Shown here piece after piece: positions 11,579 to 22,690 of a stretch of DNA of 64,000 bases (position 1 is the stretch's first letter; each line of letters starts with the position of its first letter). Both the position numbers and the translations under genes were made by a program. Where the stretch lies: the NCBI GenBank assembly GCA_963514095.1, contig OY741283.1, positions 1,063,056 through 1,127,055 of the forward strand, read 5' to 3'. Under the pieces are notes generated by a model. The model saw only the letters and a list, made by a program, of their open reading frames with translations, was not told where the DNA came from and made no database searches. The stretch is from Eutrigla gurnardus (lineage: Eukaryota > Chordata > Actinopteri > Perciformes > Triglidae).

Positions 11579-12767
11579 AAGATGAATAAAAGCGCTTCAC
11601 CTCTGTGCGATCGCTACAGCCTGTTCCCCCGTCAGGTACCCGAACCGAGCCGTTCACCTCCCCCCCTGTTTGGTGCAATAGGTCGGTAACATTAGCCGGG
11701 AGGTGCAGATGGAGAGAATGGCAGTGATGACGCAAAAGCAGAGTTGGCTGAGTTCCAGCCTTTGATTACAGATGGGCATTTCACAGAGAAAAAGAAAGAC
11801 AGCGAGGTGATTCTAATCCCGCCTTCGTACGGGAGGCAAATGGGGGTTGGCGTTTCCTCGAGGCCCTCGGCGAAGCGGCGGCACCGTTAACCCTGAGAGG
11901 AAGCGGTGAGGCTTCTGAGAGCTGCCGCCAAACAGAAGATGTTCCTAATTAGCGCCGGTTGTGACTTCTTTCATCTGCAGGCTCTTTGATATGACGGCAA
12001 GTATGTGAGCGTACGTATACGCTCGGGAGAAGGGTTATAAGCGTGAAACTGTACTGCATGCATACATGTCAAGGTTATTATAATACTAAGAATAAAAACG
12101 AGGCAGCAAAGTAAACATGTTTTTCCACTGCAGCTCTGTCTTCAACAGTGATGTGTGATACATAAACAAAGACAGCAGCTTTAAATGCCTCCTCCCGGAC
12201 CTGTTAATATTTAAAAGTGCTGAAGGCAGAGCATCTTAATGCATGCGGACACAAACCCATCTCCTTACCCACCGGCGGAGCAGATAAACTGGACACGACG
12301 GTCATTATTTAGAAAAAAAAAGCTTTAATTCTAATCGAATCACAGAGCCAGAGAAAATTAAAATGTGTGTTGAGGTGTTTTTTTCCCAGCATGCAGAGCT
12401 CCAAACACACTCTGGCTGCCTCGTCCGACTGTGTGTTTGTTTTATTGACCTTGTCAGGCGGATGCTGAGTGGACCGGTGACGGACAGCCGGTTGGCTCCT
12501 TTGGGGTTTTCAGCTGACTCCTCGTTTCAATCGGCTTGTCGTCCTTTTTATGCTCGGCACGGCCGTTTGTGTCCGGAGACATTTTCACTGCAAACATGAT
12601 CCGGTTATCTGTTCTGGTGTAACGCTTTGGTGAAGGTTTAGTCTGAAATCTCTGTATTTTCAATGTGATGAAATCAGGTGAAATCAAAGATTTCAGTGGC
12701 AACGGCATGTTTTAACCGGCAACCTCCGGTTCTGAATAGTAAAGCCAAACACTGAAGTGCCATTCTG

Positions 12768-13335
12768 TCATTCTCTCTGCTGGCCACCAGGGGGAGACTC
12801 CTCTCTCGTTGTATAGAAGTCTATGAGAAAATGGTCCTACTTCTCTCTGCTGGCCACCAGGGGGCGACTCCTCTGGTTGTATAGAAGTCTATGAGAAAAT
12901 GGTCCTACTTCTCTCTGCTGGCCACCAGGGGGCGACTCCTCTCTGGTTGTATAGAAGTCTATGAGAAAATGGTCCTACTTCTCTCTGCTGGCCACCAGGG
13001 GGCGACTCCTCTCTGGTTGTATAGAAGTCTATGAGAAAATGGTCCTACTTCTCTCTGCTGGCCACCAGGGGGCGACTCCTCTCTGGTTGTGTAGAAGTCT
13101 ATGAGAAAATGGTCCTACTTCTCTCTGCTGGCCACCAGGGGGCGACTCCTCTCTGCTTGTATAGAAGTCTATGAGAAAATGGTCCTACTTCTCTCTGCTG
13201 GCCACCAGGGGGCGACTCCTCTCTGGTTGTATAGAAGTCTATGAGAAAATGGTCCTACTTCTCTCTGCTGGCCACCAGGGGGCGACTCCTCTCTGGTTGT
13301 ATAGAAGTCTATGAGAAAATGGTCCTACTTCTCTC
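12768..13335 (+). repeat. 70-bp tandem repeat array, about eight units
   Basis: A 70-base unit containing 'TGCTGGCCACCAGGGGGCGA', 'AGAAGTCTATGAG' and 'AAAATGGTCCTACTTC' repeats about eight times with very few changes (GGAGA for GGCGA in the first unit, CTGCTTG for CTGGTTG in one). The last unit runs directly into the R2 tail at 13336-13519. The unit is the head of the R2 interspersed repeat, seen once in copy B. CCACCAGGGGGC resembles the CTCF core motif. It sits in intron 1 of the kinase gene. Confidence 0.92.
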
Positions 13336-13519
13336 TTGATGTATTATCTCAGTAAACATTGTAAACATGAGTTTATGGTCTCAATCTCTAGTTTCAAGTC
13401 TTCTTCAATCCAGCATGATGTTCATTTAGTACATTATGGTCCATTTAGAGTCCACCAGACCAGAAAGCAGGGGATGCTTTAGGGGGCGGGGCTTACCTGC
13501 TGATTGACAGGTCGCTACC
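13336..13519 (+). repeat. Interspersed repeat family R2, copy C (tail)
   Basis: This block follows the tandem array without a gap and is nearly identical, inverted, to 4425-4617. It includes 'GGGGATGCTTTAGGGGGCGG' and ends at 'GATTGACAGGTCGCTACC'. Together with the array it forms one element whose head has been amplified. Confidence 0.8.
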
Positions 13520-14317
13520 AATGCTAGTTAGCTACTAAGATGACTTTAACACTTAGCTGTAAACTTGAATTATGAAGCTCAAAACCATCGTCAACAATAA
13601 GTTTAATTGAGTTTTGAGATGAAGCAGTCAGCGTGTTAATAAATAATTAAAATGAGCTCCACATTTACCAGCTGAGACATTGAAGTGATGATGCATGAAT
13701 GCATCAATAATTATAATCCAGCATTATCATGTATTATTTATTATCTGCATAATGAGTACTTTTACATCTGGGAAGTTCTCAAAGCAGTGAATAACACGGT
13801 TTTACTGTCACTCTAATTCCTTCTCGTGGAACATACTGTATTTGAGTGACTTGGTTTTATTGTTTTCACACGTTTTGACTGGAGTTTTCCTGTCGTTCAC
13901 GCTCTGGCGCCGACGGGAACACAGATGGACTTGATGTACAGGAAGCGGGCGACATCCCGTCTCCTTCGACACGTTCTCGTCCCCGTTAACAGGAGATGGT
14001 GTCATTTTTTGCGGCGCCATCGGAGCCGTGAAGCCTCTCCGGTCGGTGTTGGTCTGCTGTGGGTGACGAGTGAAGGAAGATACGGCATGAGGGGTGTCAC
14101 TTGGCTTCTTGTGGGTCGAGGAAGAGATCAGCTAAAAACATCTCAGGTTTTATCCCTGATTTAGCCTCATTCAAAGCTGTGAGGGAGCTGTTAGTGTTAG
14201 AACTACTTCGCCAGGAATTCAGAATTTGTCTAGAAAGCTGCCTCTTGGTGTTCATTTTTGGCCTCTTGGTGTTTCGGTTCCAGGGAAGGAAAGTCACCAC
14301 TTTGACATTCAGTTCAT

Positions 14318-14408
14318 GTTCCCCTCAGGATGAATCAGAATATCTTTTGTAAAACCCTCTGACTTCTCATCTAGCGCCACCATGAGGTCAAAATTTGAAG
14401 TTGTTTGT
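14318..14408. repeat. Interspersed repeat family R1, copy
   Basis: 'CAGGATGAATCAGAATATC', 'CCTCTGACTTCTCATCTAGC' and 'GCCACCATGAGGTCAAAATT' match the family R1 core also seen at 49909-50230. It lies about 600 bases upstream of the first coding exon of the kinase gene, in intron 1. Confidence 0.5.
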
Positions 14409-14924
14409 GACTGAAACACCTGCAAAACTGCTATTAGCCTCATTTTCTTTTTATTGCTAATTAGCAAATGTAAAAACGCAACTAAATATTATATGGAAAC
14501 ACGTTTAGAAATCTTTATTTTGCAGAATAAATTAACTCTGATCAGGTTTTTCTGCTGGCAGCGTTTTCTGGGAAGTTTTCTTCTTCTTCTTCTTCTTCTT
14601 CTTCTGCTCTTTTTAATGGCGTCTTGAATTATTGGCGATTTATTTGTTCCAAACTAGTTGACTTTTTTTTTTTAATCGTTTGAAAGTTAAATTAAAATTC
14701 ACATTTAACCGTTGTATTTTCAGCCTCTGGTTTTCTTTCTTGTGATCTTTAAAAAAAACATGTTTCCCGTGAACACAACGTTTTCCTTTGTCCTGAACAC
14801 AAAGCGTCCTGTTCATGTGTGTTTACATACTAAACGCTGGCTTCGATGCGTTGACATCGGGGGTCCGACACGGGGGGAAACCGCTCACATACTGAACCCT
14901 TTCTTCTCCTTCCTGTCCCGACAG

Positions 14925-17900
14925 GAACCTCATCTCCGGACCAGACCAGACCCCCTCCCCCCCAGGCCTCCACTATGAACTCCTCGCCCCACGGCGCTCG
15001 CGCCTCCATCGACATCCTGGAGGAGCTGCAGCTCATCGCCGCGCAAAACCTGGAGAAACTGGACATCAACAAGTACTACGAGGTGGTCTGCGAGCTGGGG
15101 AAGGGCACCTACGGGAAGGTGGACCTGGTGGTCCACAAGATCCGAGGTAACTGCAAAGGCTGGATGCTTCCCGCGTTCACAAGTCTTCATTTCACTGTTA
15201 ATGATGCAATAATCACTTTAATGTTGCAACTGGAGCTCATTTAACTAGTTTGTGTACCGCTGTGTAGCTCACTTTGTAGTATTATCAATCATCGTTTAAT
15301 AGGTGACTTAGATTTTATATTTATATTGAATGTTGTGGAGTACAAGAGTAGAAGAAAATTAAAATCCTAAAGTACCTCAAAATTTGACTTTGTCTCCGGG
15401 GCAACGGTTCACAGAGCCGGCCGGCGTTTTGATCAGATTTCAGAGACGAGTTTGTTTGGATGGAAGTGAATCTTCAGTCGGAGGAAATTGGATGTTCTGT
15501 TTTGTGTTGTACTTCAGGGTCATTTCACATGGTTGTTTATTCTCTCTGGTGTCGCCGCTGCAGAGAATAATAAAAAAAAGACTCCTGTTTTCAGGTGAAG
15601 TGCTCCTCTTCATCTCCTGAATACTGTTTTGCTTTTGAAAACCAAATCCGCCGCCCCCCTTTCATGCTGCACTTTAGACGAGATCTGAACCCAGACGGCC
15701 TAAATTCAACCAACAGAAAATCTGTTCAACCTCTTTTCACGTTAAAATGTCGACCATCTGCCCGAGCTTCTTAACGTCTCTTTTATGAAGCACAAAACCC
15801 CATTTTTAGATCGTCTGCAGTCTCACAGGGATGACCTCTGACCTGTTCCAGCCTGTTAAATTGAAGGATTTAAATAACAAATACTAATCCCATGTGTAAA
15901 GTGGTTTAGTCGGTTCGGACCTTTTTTTTAATCATAATTATGTGCAAATACATTTAAGTGAGGAAGGAAAATGTGATATTCAACATCTGCCACCAAAATC
16001 TGATCCAATATTAGATTTAAATATTTTCCCATTATCTCTGATGTCTGTCCCTAATGCAGGATACTTTTATCATGATAAAAATGACAGAAATAGAACATTT
16101 TAGATTAAATTAAAAAATATATATTATTATCTTACATTAGCAGGAATAATCAGACCATAATACAACTTAGAGAAAATTTCAAAAAGCACATTTTAAAATG
16201 TAAAATGATAATAAAAAATGTGAGAAATGCTCGAACTAAGAGTTTTCACTTGATGAAATATGAAAATTTTAATATAAAGGGAAATAAGAAAAGGGGGGAA
16301 ATCTAATATGAAACTGCAAATTCGGAGAGCTTTATTTTATTTATTTATTCACGAACAAACGGAAGCCTTTTCCCAAAAGTGTCTGTCGCTGTAAAACTCG
16401 TAAAACTTGCACGAAGCACTTTGCAGCGCTGATCCGCCGCTATCGGAGAAGTGTCGCCGCTCGTCTTCGCTGACACTCGGCTGGCGCTGCAGGAGGCCGG
16501 CCTGGCCGCGCTCCAGGTTGGTTTTTTGTCATCTGGAGGGATTTCAGATTTCGCTCCGGTGATTTCTCTCCTCGCGTTGCAGTAAAGAGTCCGTCGAGGA
16601 GATCTGAGCCTCCGAACCGAACGGATCTCCTTTAAATGATTACAGCACATAAAACAGGTTAAATTACATTTACTTAAGGAAGAAAATCCTCCTAATTCTG
16701 AACGTAAACACTCTTTTAAAAGCCTCTTGGATCAGCTGTTAATGCAGTAATATTTATCCAGAAATATCAAACTATATAATAATAAAGTACTTTTTACTTT
16801 TCACACTTATAGGTGCTGGGAATCCTTGAAAACACTTGAATTTGAGTGTGGTGTTTTCAAGGTTTTAAAGTGCTTGGATGTAGAATAAAGGTCTTGAAAT
16901 GTGTGTTGTATGTGATGACATCTATGATAGAACAGAGAAAAGAAGATCTCCATATCTGAGGGACTGAAAACAGCATTTTCTGACATTTCTTTATGAAAAA
17001 TGACTTTTGATGATGAACAGATGATGAAAATAGTTGGTGATTATATTTCTGTGGATCTGTTAGTGGAATTAGTTTTCCTTTCATTTGTGGTCCTTCTGTA
17101 AAAAGCTGTCTCCAAACATCATGTTGGTTGTTTAGAGGACAATAACATCTCATTTAATGTGATGAACAAGTGACATAATAAGTAGACTGAATACTGACCA
17201 TTGGATTGGTACAAATATGGAGTTTACCACAGCTGGAAGGGGCTGGAAAAGCATGGAGATGCACCTTGAAATGCTTGGAAAGTGCTTGAATTTGAGTTTG
17301 GAGAAGGTGGAGGAACCCTTGATAATACTTAACATGTTTGGAATGCAGTACTCCTGCTTGAATTGAAGTATTCTGGTGGAGGATTAAATCACACACAGCA
17401 GCAGTTAATTCAGTCACATTAGAGGATTTTCATTTTGATTAAGTTTCATTCACATAATTAGGCAGCCATGAAATGAACTCTTTAATGGGCTGGGAGAGAG
17501 AGGGAGGAGGTTTATGTACTTATGTAACTTTTTCTTTTTTCAGGCACAAAGATGGCCCTGAAGTTCCTGAGGAAGAAGACGACGAAGCTGAAGAGCTTCC
17601 TGCGGGAGTACAGCGTGTCTCTCTACCTGTCGCCCTGCCCGTTCATCATCAACATGTACGGCATCGCCTTCGAGACCGACGACTACTACATCTTCGCCCA
17701 GGAGTACGCGCTGGCCGGGGATCTGTTCGACATCATCCCTCCGCAGGTGAGAGGAACATTATTACGGGTTTATTTTGTGTGATTTTAAACAAAAATATTA
17801 AAAACTTGTGTTTTTTTTTATTCAGTGAGACTTAAACTTTTGGGGGAAACCAATATATCAAACATCTTTCTTCTGATAGAATCATCATGTTTTTACATTT

Positions 17901-19131
17901 TCTTCAGAATCAAACTGATCCAGCGATATTTGTCCGTATAATTATTAATTCATATTTAATCATTTTGATGGAGGCACATTTAAGCAAAAAAAAAATGACA
18001 GATGCTTTATGTCTTATTTTATTTACTATCACTATCATACTATTTTTTTAATGAGATTATCCTTTTTTAATCCCATGTCAGGGAAATATCAAATACTATG
18101 ACTTTGTATGACATTTTCATGACACGTACTGTTTTATGACATTCTATGAGATGTTTTTATGGCATTCTGTCACTATCATACTATTTTTTTTAATGAGATT
18201 ATCCTTTTTTAATCCCATGTTAGGGACATTTCCAATACTATGATTTGTATGACCTTTGCTCTGTGCTGAGGTGATGACGTCATCGTTCTTCCTCTCCGTC
18301 CAGGTGGGACTTCCCGAGTCGGTGGCGAAGCGCTGCGTCCACCAGGTGGCGATCGCCCTCGACTACCTGCACTGCAAGAAGCTCGTCCACCGCGACATCA
18401 AACCCGAGAACATCCTCATCTTCGACAAGGAGTGCCGGAAGGTGAAGCTGTCCGACTTCGGCATGACGCGGCGCGCCGGCTCCCCGGTGAAGCGCGTCAG
18501 CGGCACGATCCCGTACACGGCGCCCGAGCTGTGCGACACGGCGCGGCACGAGGGCTTCTGCGTGGACTACAGCACGGACGTGTGGGCGTTCGGCGTGCTG
18601 CTCTTCTGCATGCTGACGGGCAACTTCCCCTGGGAGAAGGCCATGCCCAACGACGCCTTCTACGAGGAGTTTGTGCGCTGGCAGCGCCGGCGCACAAGCA
18701 CCGTGCCATCGCAGTGGCGCCGCTTCACCGACGAGGCGCTGCGGATGTTCCGGCGGCTGCTCTCCATCGAGCAGGAGCGCCGCTGCTCCGTCAAGGAGGT
18801 CTTCAGCTACTTCAACCAATGCTGGATGTTGGACACGGAGAACGGGAACGTCTCCAGCGGTGGCAGCGCTTCATCGACGAGCGGGGCGCCCCCTCTGGAC
18901 ATCAGCTCGTCCTCGTCCGAGGAGGACGCCTTAGTGGACAGACTGAAGCAGCAGAGCTTGTCTCCGGCTTGCGTGGCGGCGAAGGGCAGCATCATGATGG
19001 ACACCCACTACTCCTCCATGTCCACCAACAGCTCGCCGTCCTCCACCGGCAGCTACGACCGCGTCAACCGGGAAAACAACGAGAGGGGGGGACGCATCCT
19101 GGTGGCCACGCCCATCGAGATCTGCGTGTAG
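14925..19131 (+). CDS. sbk1: SBK1-type serine/threonine kinase (SH3-binding domain kinase), 3 coding exons
   Basis: Coding exons are 14975-15146, 17544-17746 and 18304-19131, giving 400 residues; 14925-14974 is 5' UTR after a 'CCGACAG' acceptor. All three junctions have GT-AG borders and keep the frame. The kinase domain spans about residues 35-300: glycine loop GKGTYGKV (42-49), ATP-binding Lys64 in ALKF, Glu79 of helix C, HRDIKPEN (154-161), DFG (176-178) and APE (198-200), so all catalytic residues are present. The phrases AGDLFDIIPPQVGLPE and GNFPWE and the end ATPIEICV are SBK1 hallmarks; human SBK1 is about 424 residues and ends almost the same way. The C-terminal 100 residues are Ser-rich and low in structure. 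Substrates are poorly known. It could be a fish duplicate or SBK2/3 relative, but SBK1 fits best. Confidence 0.92.
14975..15146 (+). CDS. sbk1: SBK1 coding exon 1 (N-terminus and glycine loop)
   Basis: The ATG at 14975 is chosen because it is the first in frame after the splice acceptor at 14924 and gives MNSSPHGARASIDILEEL, which leads into YYEVVCELGKGTYGKVDLVV. The exon ends with ATCCGAG and donor GTAACT, leaving one base of the codon completed by exon 2 (Arg-Gly-Thr-Lys). Confidence 0.92.
16812..17320. mobile_element. Non-autonomous DNA transposon NDT1, copy 1 (hAT-like?)
   Basis: The block is an inverted, full-length match of 45603-46074. One end reads GTGCTGGGAATCCTTG and the other GGTGGAGGAACCCT. 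Both ends carry repeated AAGCACTT/AAGTGCTT words, like the subterminal repeats of hAT elements. It contains no transposase. A target-site duplication was not recognised, so the superfamily is a guess. It lies in SBK1 intron 2, between coding exons 1 and 2. Confidence 0.7.
17544..17746 (+). CDS. sbk1: SBK1 coding exon 2 (catalytic Lys, helix C, hinge)
   Basis: The acceptor is a T-rich tract ending TTTTTTCAG at 17543 and the donor is CCGCAG/GTGAGA at 17747. It encodes TKMALKFLRKKTTKLKSFL and FAQEYALAGDLFDIIPPQ. The frame joins both neighbours without a break. Confidence 0.93.
18040..18252. repeat. Local direct duplication in SBK1 intron
   Basis: A segment of about 75 bases containing 'TAATGAGATTATCCTTTTTT' and 'AATCCCATGT.AGGGA' occurs at about 18040-18113 and again at 18176-18252, with related short words between. 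The two copies differ at a few positions. It ends about 50 bases before the acceptor of the last exon. Confidence 0.75.
18304..19131 (+). CDS. sbk1: SBK1 coding exon 3 (activation segment, C-lobe, Ser-rich tail)
   Basis: This exon starts after CCGTCCAG and encodes VGLPESVAKRC through the stop TAG at 19129-19131. It carries HRDIKPEN, DFGMTRR, VSGTIPYTAPE and the acidic/serine tail. Third positions are very rich in G and C compared with the AT-rich introns, a common feature of this family in fish, and this creates long open but meaningless frames on both strands. Confidence 0.93.
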   Translation: MGLPESVAKRCVHQVAIALDYLHCKKLVHRDIKPENILIFDKECRKVKLSDFGMTRRAGSPVKRVSGTIPYTAPELCDTARHEGFCVDYSTDVWAFGVLLFCMLTGNFPWEKAMPNDAFYEEFVRWQRRRTSTVPSQWRRFTDEALRMFRRLLSIEQERRCSVKEVFSYFNQCWMLDTENGNVSSGGSASSTSGAPPLDISSSSSEEDALVDRLKQQSLSPACVAAKGSIMMDTHYSSMSTNSSPSSTGSYDRVNRENNERGGRILVATPIEICV

Positions 19132-20110
19132 TAGACGGGCCGGCCGCTGCGTTTTCAGGCTGAACCGCTCATGCAAAACGTGAAGCCGACGTGGAGGCGT
19201 GATGTAGGAAGGTTTTCTCCCGAGGAACAAGGAGAACTGGCGCTTCAGCGTCGGGGTCGACATTAGGTCGTAGCTTCACCCTGGATTTACTCGTTTCCGA
19301 TGAAGACGAGCTCTGAGGGAATGAGCTGTGACGTTTATTACTTAAGACACTGACCTCACTGGACGACCTGAGAAGAAAAATAAAAGATGAACGGGGAAAG
19401 AAAAAAACCCCAAAATGTCATAATCCACAAGCAATATGTTGAAATGTTTGGAATAATCCAGTCACTGCAAAAAAATAATCTGTGAAGAAAAAGATCGGCT
19501 TTCGAGATGATCTGTTGATGGTACTGTTTGTTTGTGTGTTTGTTCCGTAGTTTCTGTAAAGTGTATTCTTTTTATTTTGGAGTTAAATTATTTATTTATA
19601 TCAGATGCATATATTTATGATTTTGTTTTATCAGAGAAATTAGAAATTGTAGAAGCAGGTGGATTTCACAAACATTTTTCTTTAGGTAGTCGTCGTTATG
19701 TTGCCATGGTCACCAATGAAAAAATGAACACAGACTGTTATTTTTTTTCCTCACCCCAAGAAACCTCCATTTTCATGTTTGTCTGTGATGCCTAAGCCCA
19801 CTTTGTACAGTAGCAACCAACAATATGAGCAGCTGCAAAATCACATCATCGGCACTAAATGTAAATTGGGTATTTTGAAGAACAAAATTACATTTTTGGG
19901 GAATTTTTTTTTTTTTGCTCTTTAATTAGAACGCTAAATCCTTAAATTGTGACACAAGATAGACGAAGGTTTAACATATTTTGGGGAAAATGTATGGATA
20001 GAAATGTTTCAGAAGTCTCTCTTTTGTGTTTTTCAAAAGTATTGCATGAAGTGATTAATACTGTGGTGAACATTTGGTGAAATAAACATACAGAGAGTTA
20101 AAAATTGACC
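19132..20110 (+). other. sbk1: SBK1 3' untranslated region
   Basis: The non-coding stretch after the stop contains an AATAAA at 20081-20086 followed by a T/G-rich element ('GACCCTGTTATGTTTTT'), a good polyadenylation context. The first 150 bases are GC-rich like the coding exon, after which the composition becomes AT-rich. The exact cleavage site is not known. Confidence 0.6.
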
Positions 20111-21059
20111 CTGTTATGTTTTTATTTTATTATAAAGGAATAGTACATTTTGTAGGATCATATATGACTCACGTCAGCAAAGCTAGCAGACAAGGTGGGA
20201 ATGTAAAAAAAAGTAGTATAGCATGTCGAAAAAAAGTAATGAAAAAAGTTGTAGTATAGCACGTTTAAAAAAGTCATTAAAAAAGTCAAAATATAGTTTG
20301 TCGAAAAAAGTCATGAAAAAAGTCAAAATATAGTTTGTCGAAAAAAGTCAAAATATAGTTTGTCGAAAAAAGTCATGAAAAAAGTCAAAATATAGTTTGT
20401 CAAAAAAAGTCATGAAAAAAGTCTAAAAATAGTTTGTCGAAAAAAGTCATGAAAAAAGTCAAAATATAGTTTGTCGAAAAAAGTCATGAAAAAAGTCAAA
20501 ATATAGTTTGTCGAAAAAAGTCATGATAAAAGTCAAAATATAGTTTGTCGAAAAAAGTCATAATAGAAGTCAAAATATAGTTTGTCGAAAAAAGTCATGA
20601 TAAAAGTCAAATTATAGTTTGTCGAAAAAAGTCATAATGGAAGTCAAAATATAGTTTGTCGAAAGAAGTCATGATAAAAGTCAAAATATAGTTTGTCGAA
20701 AAAAGTCATAATAGAAGTCAAAATTAGTTTGACGAAAAAAGTAATGAAAAAAGTCTAAAAATAGTTTGTCGAAAAAAGTCATGAAAAAAGTCAAAATATA
20801 GTTTGTCGAAAAAAGTCATAATAGAAGTCACAATATAGTTTGACGAAAAAAGTAATGAAAAAAGTCAAATTATGGTTAGTCGAAAAAAGTCATAATAGAA
20901 GTCACAATATAGTTTGTCGAAAAAAGTAATGAAAAAAGTCAAAATATAGTTTGACGAAAAAAGTAATGAAAAAAGTCTAAAAATAGTTCGTCGAAAAAAG
21001 TCATGAAAAAAGTCAAAATATAGTTTGTCGAAAAAAGTCATAATAGAAGTCACAATATA

Positions 21060-22690
21060 CACTCAACAAAAATATAAACGCAACACTTTTGTTTTTGCTC
21101 CCATTTTTCATGAGATGGACTTAAAGATCTAAAATTCATTCCAGATACACAATATTACCATTTCTCTCAAACATTGTTCACAAATCAGTCTAAATGTGTG
21201 ATAGTGAGCACTTCTGCTTTGCTGAGATAATCCATCCCACCTCACAGGTGTGCCACATCAAGATGCTGATCTGACATCATGATTAGTGCACAGGTGTGCC
21301 TTAGACTGTCCACAATAAAAGGCCACCCTGAAATGTGCATTTTTTTGCTTTATTGGGGGTCTGGGGACTCAGAACCAGTCAGTATCTGGTGTGACCACCA
21401 TTTGCCTCATGCAGTGCAACACATCTTCTTCGCATAGAGTTTATCAGATTGTCAATTGTGGCCTGTGGAATGTTGGTCCACTCCTCTTCAATGGCTGTGT
21501 GAAGTTGCTGGATATTAGTGGGAACTGGTACACGCTGTCGTATACGCCGGTCAAGCACATCCCAAACATGCTCAATGGGTGACATGTCCGGTGAGTATGC
21601 TGGCCATGCAAGAACTGGGACATTTTCAGCTTCCAAGAATTGTGTACAGATCCTTGCAACATGGGGCCGTGCATTATCTTGCTGAAACATGAGGTGATGT
21701 TCATGGATGTATGGCACAACAATGGGCCTCAGGATCTCATCACGGTATCTCTGTGCATTCAAAATGCCATCAATAAAATGCACCTGTGTTCTTCGTCCAT
21801 AACAGATGCCTGCCCATACCATAACCCCACCACCACCATGGGCCACTCGATCCACAACATTGACATCAGCAAAGCGCTCACCCACACGACGCCACACACG
21901 CTGTCTTCCATCTGCCCTGAACAATGTAAACCGAGATTCATCCGTGAAGAGAACACCTCTCCAACGTGCCAGACGCCATCGAATGTGAGCATTTGCCCAC
22001 TCAAGTCTGTTACGGCGACGAGCTGGAGTCAGGTCAAGACCCCGATGAGGACGACGAGCATGCAGTTGAGCTTCCGTGAGACGGTTTCTGACAGTTTGTG
22101 CAGAAATTGTTTGGTTATGCAAACCAATTGTTTCAGCAGCTGTCTGAGTGGCTGGTCTCAGACGATCTTGGAGGTGAACCTGCTGGATGTGGAGGTCCTG
22201 GGCTGGTGTGGTTACACGTGGTCTGCGGTTGTGAGGCCGGTTGGATGTACTGCCATATTCTCTGAAACGCCTTTGGAGACGGCTTATGGTGGAGAAATGA
22301 ACATTCAATGCACGAGCAACAGATCTGGTTGACATTCCTGCTGTCAGCATGCCAATTGCACGCTCCCTCAATGCTTGTGGCATCTGTGGCATTTTGCTGT
22401 GAGACAAAACTGCACATTTCAGAGTGGCCTTTTATTGTGGGCAGTATAAGGTACACCTGTGCACTAATCATGATGTCAGATCAGCATCTTGATGTGGCAC
22501 ACCTGTGAGGTGGGATGGATTATCTCAGCAAAGCAGAAGTGCTCACTATCACACATTTAGACAGATTTGTGAACAATGTTTGAGAGAAATGGTAATATTG
22601 TGTATCTGGAATGAATTTTAGATCTTTCAGTCCATCTCATGAAAAATGGGAGCAAAAACAAAAGTGTTGCGTTTATATTTTTGTTGAGTG
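21060..22690 (-). mobile_element. Intact Tc1/mariner transposon with 280-bp terminal inverted repeats
   Basis: The element is 1631 bp and is flanked by the TA target duplication at 21058-21059 and 22691-22692. Left (21060-21339) and right (22411-22690) inverted repeats begin CACTCAACAAAAATATAAAC and differ at only about six positions over 280 bases. It encodes one transposase on the minus strand. The insertion is within a minisatellite unit, whose sequence resumes exactly after the second TA. The terminal sequence is one I recall as widespread in fish genomes. High repeat identity and an open transposase point to recent activity. Confidence 0.96.
21379..22407 (-). CDS. Tc1/mariner transposase, DD34E, apparently complete (342 aa)
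   Basis: The protein has an N-terminal paired helix-turn-helix region (about 1-110) with a GRPR-like hook replaced by NRRPRVTT near residue 64, and a DDE catalytic domain. The catalytic residues are Asp156 in FTDESRF, Asp244 in FQQDNARPH and Glu279 in YSPDMSPIEHVWD, with 34 residues between the last two (DD34E). The GGGGVMVWAG glycine-rich box is present. The length is normal for Tc1-type enzymes and there are no stops. It catalyses cut-and-paste transposition into TA sites; activity is not shown by sequence alone. Confidence 0.95.
   Translation of the reverse strand: MSHSKMPQMPQALRERAIGMLTAGMSTRSVARALNVHFSTISRLQRRFREYGSTSNRPHNRRPRVTTPAQDLHIQQVHLQDRLRPATQTAAETIGLHNQTISAQTVRNRLTEAQLHARRPHRGLDLTPARRRNRLEWANAHIRWRLARWRGVLFTDESRFTLFRADGRQRVWRRVGERFADVNVVDRVAHGGGGVMVWAGICYGRRTQVHFIDGILNAQRYRDEILRPIVVPYIHEHHLMFQQDNARPHVARICTQFLEAENVPVLAWPAYSPDMSPIEHVWDVLDRRIRQRVPVPTNIQQLHTAIEEEWTNIPQATIDNLINSMRRRCVALHEANGGHTRY

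Noticed and set aside
12768..13335. CRISPR-like array of 70-bp units
   Set aside because: The entire 70-bp unit is repeated with no variable spacer; it derives from an interspersed repeat.
18280..18819. Long minus-strand frame opposite the last SBK1 exon
   Set aside because: It is the antisense shadow of a GC-rich coding exon: low-complexity Ala/Arg/Val-rich product, no motif, and the sense frame has a full kinase domain.
18432..19163. Long plus-strand frame in a second phase of the SBK1 exon
   Set aside because: It overlaps the kinase frame entirely and codes Arg/Ala/His-rich text with no domain; it is due to high third-position GC.
21640..22332. Plus-strand frame within the Tc1 element
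   Set aside because: It is antisense to the complete DD34E transposase.
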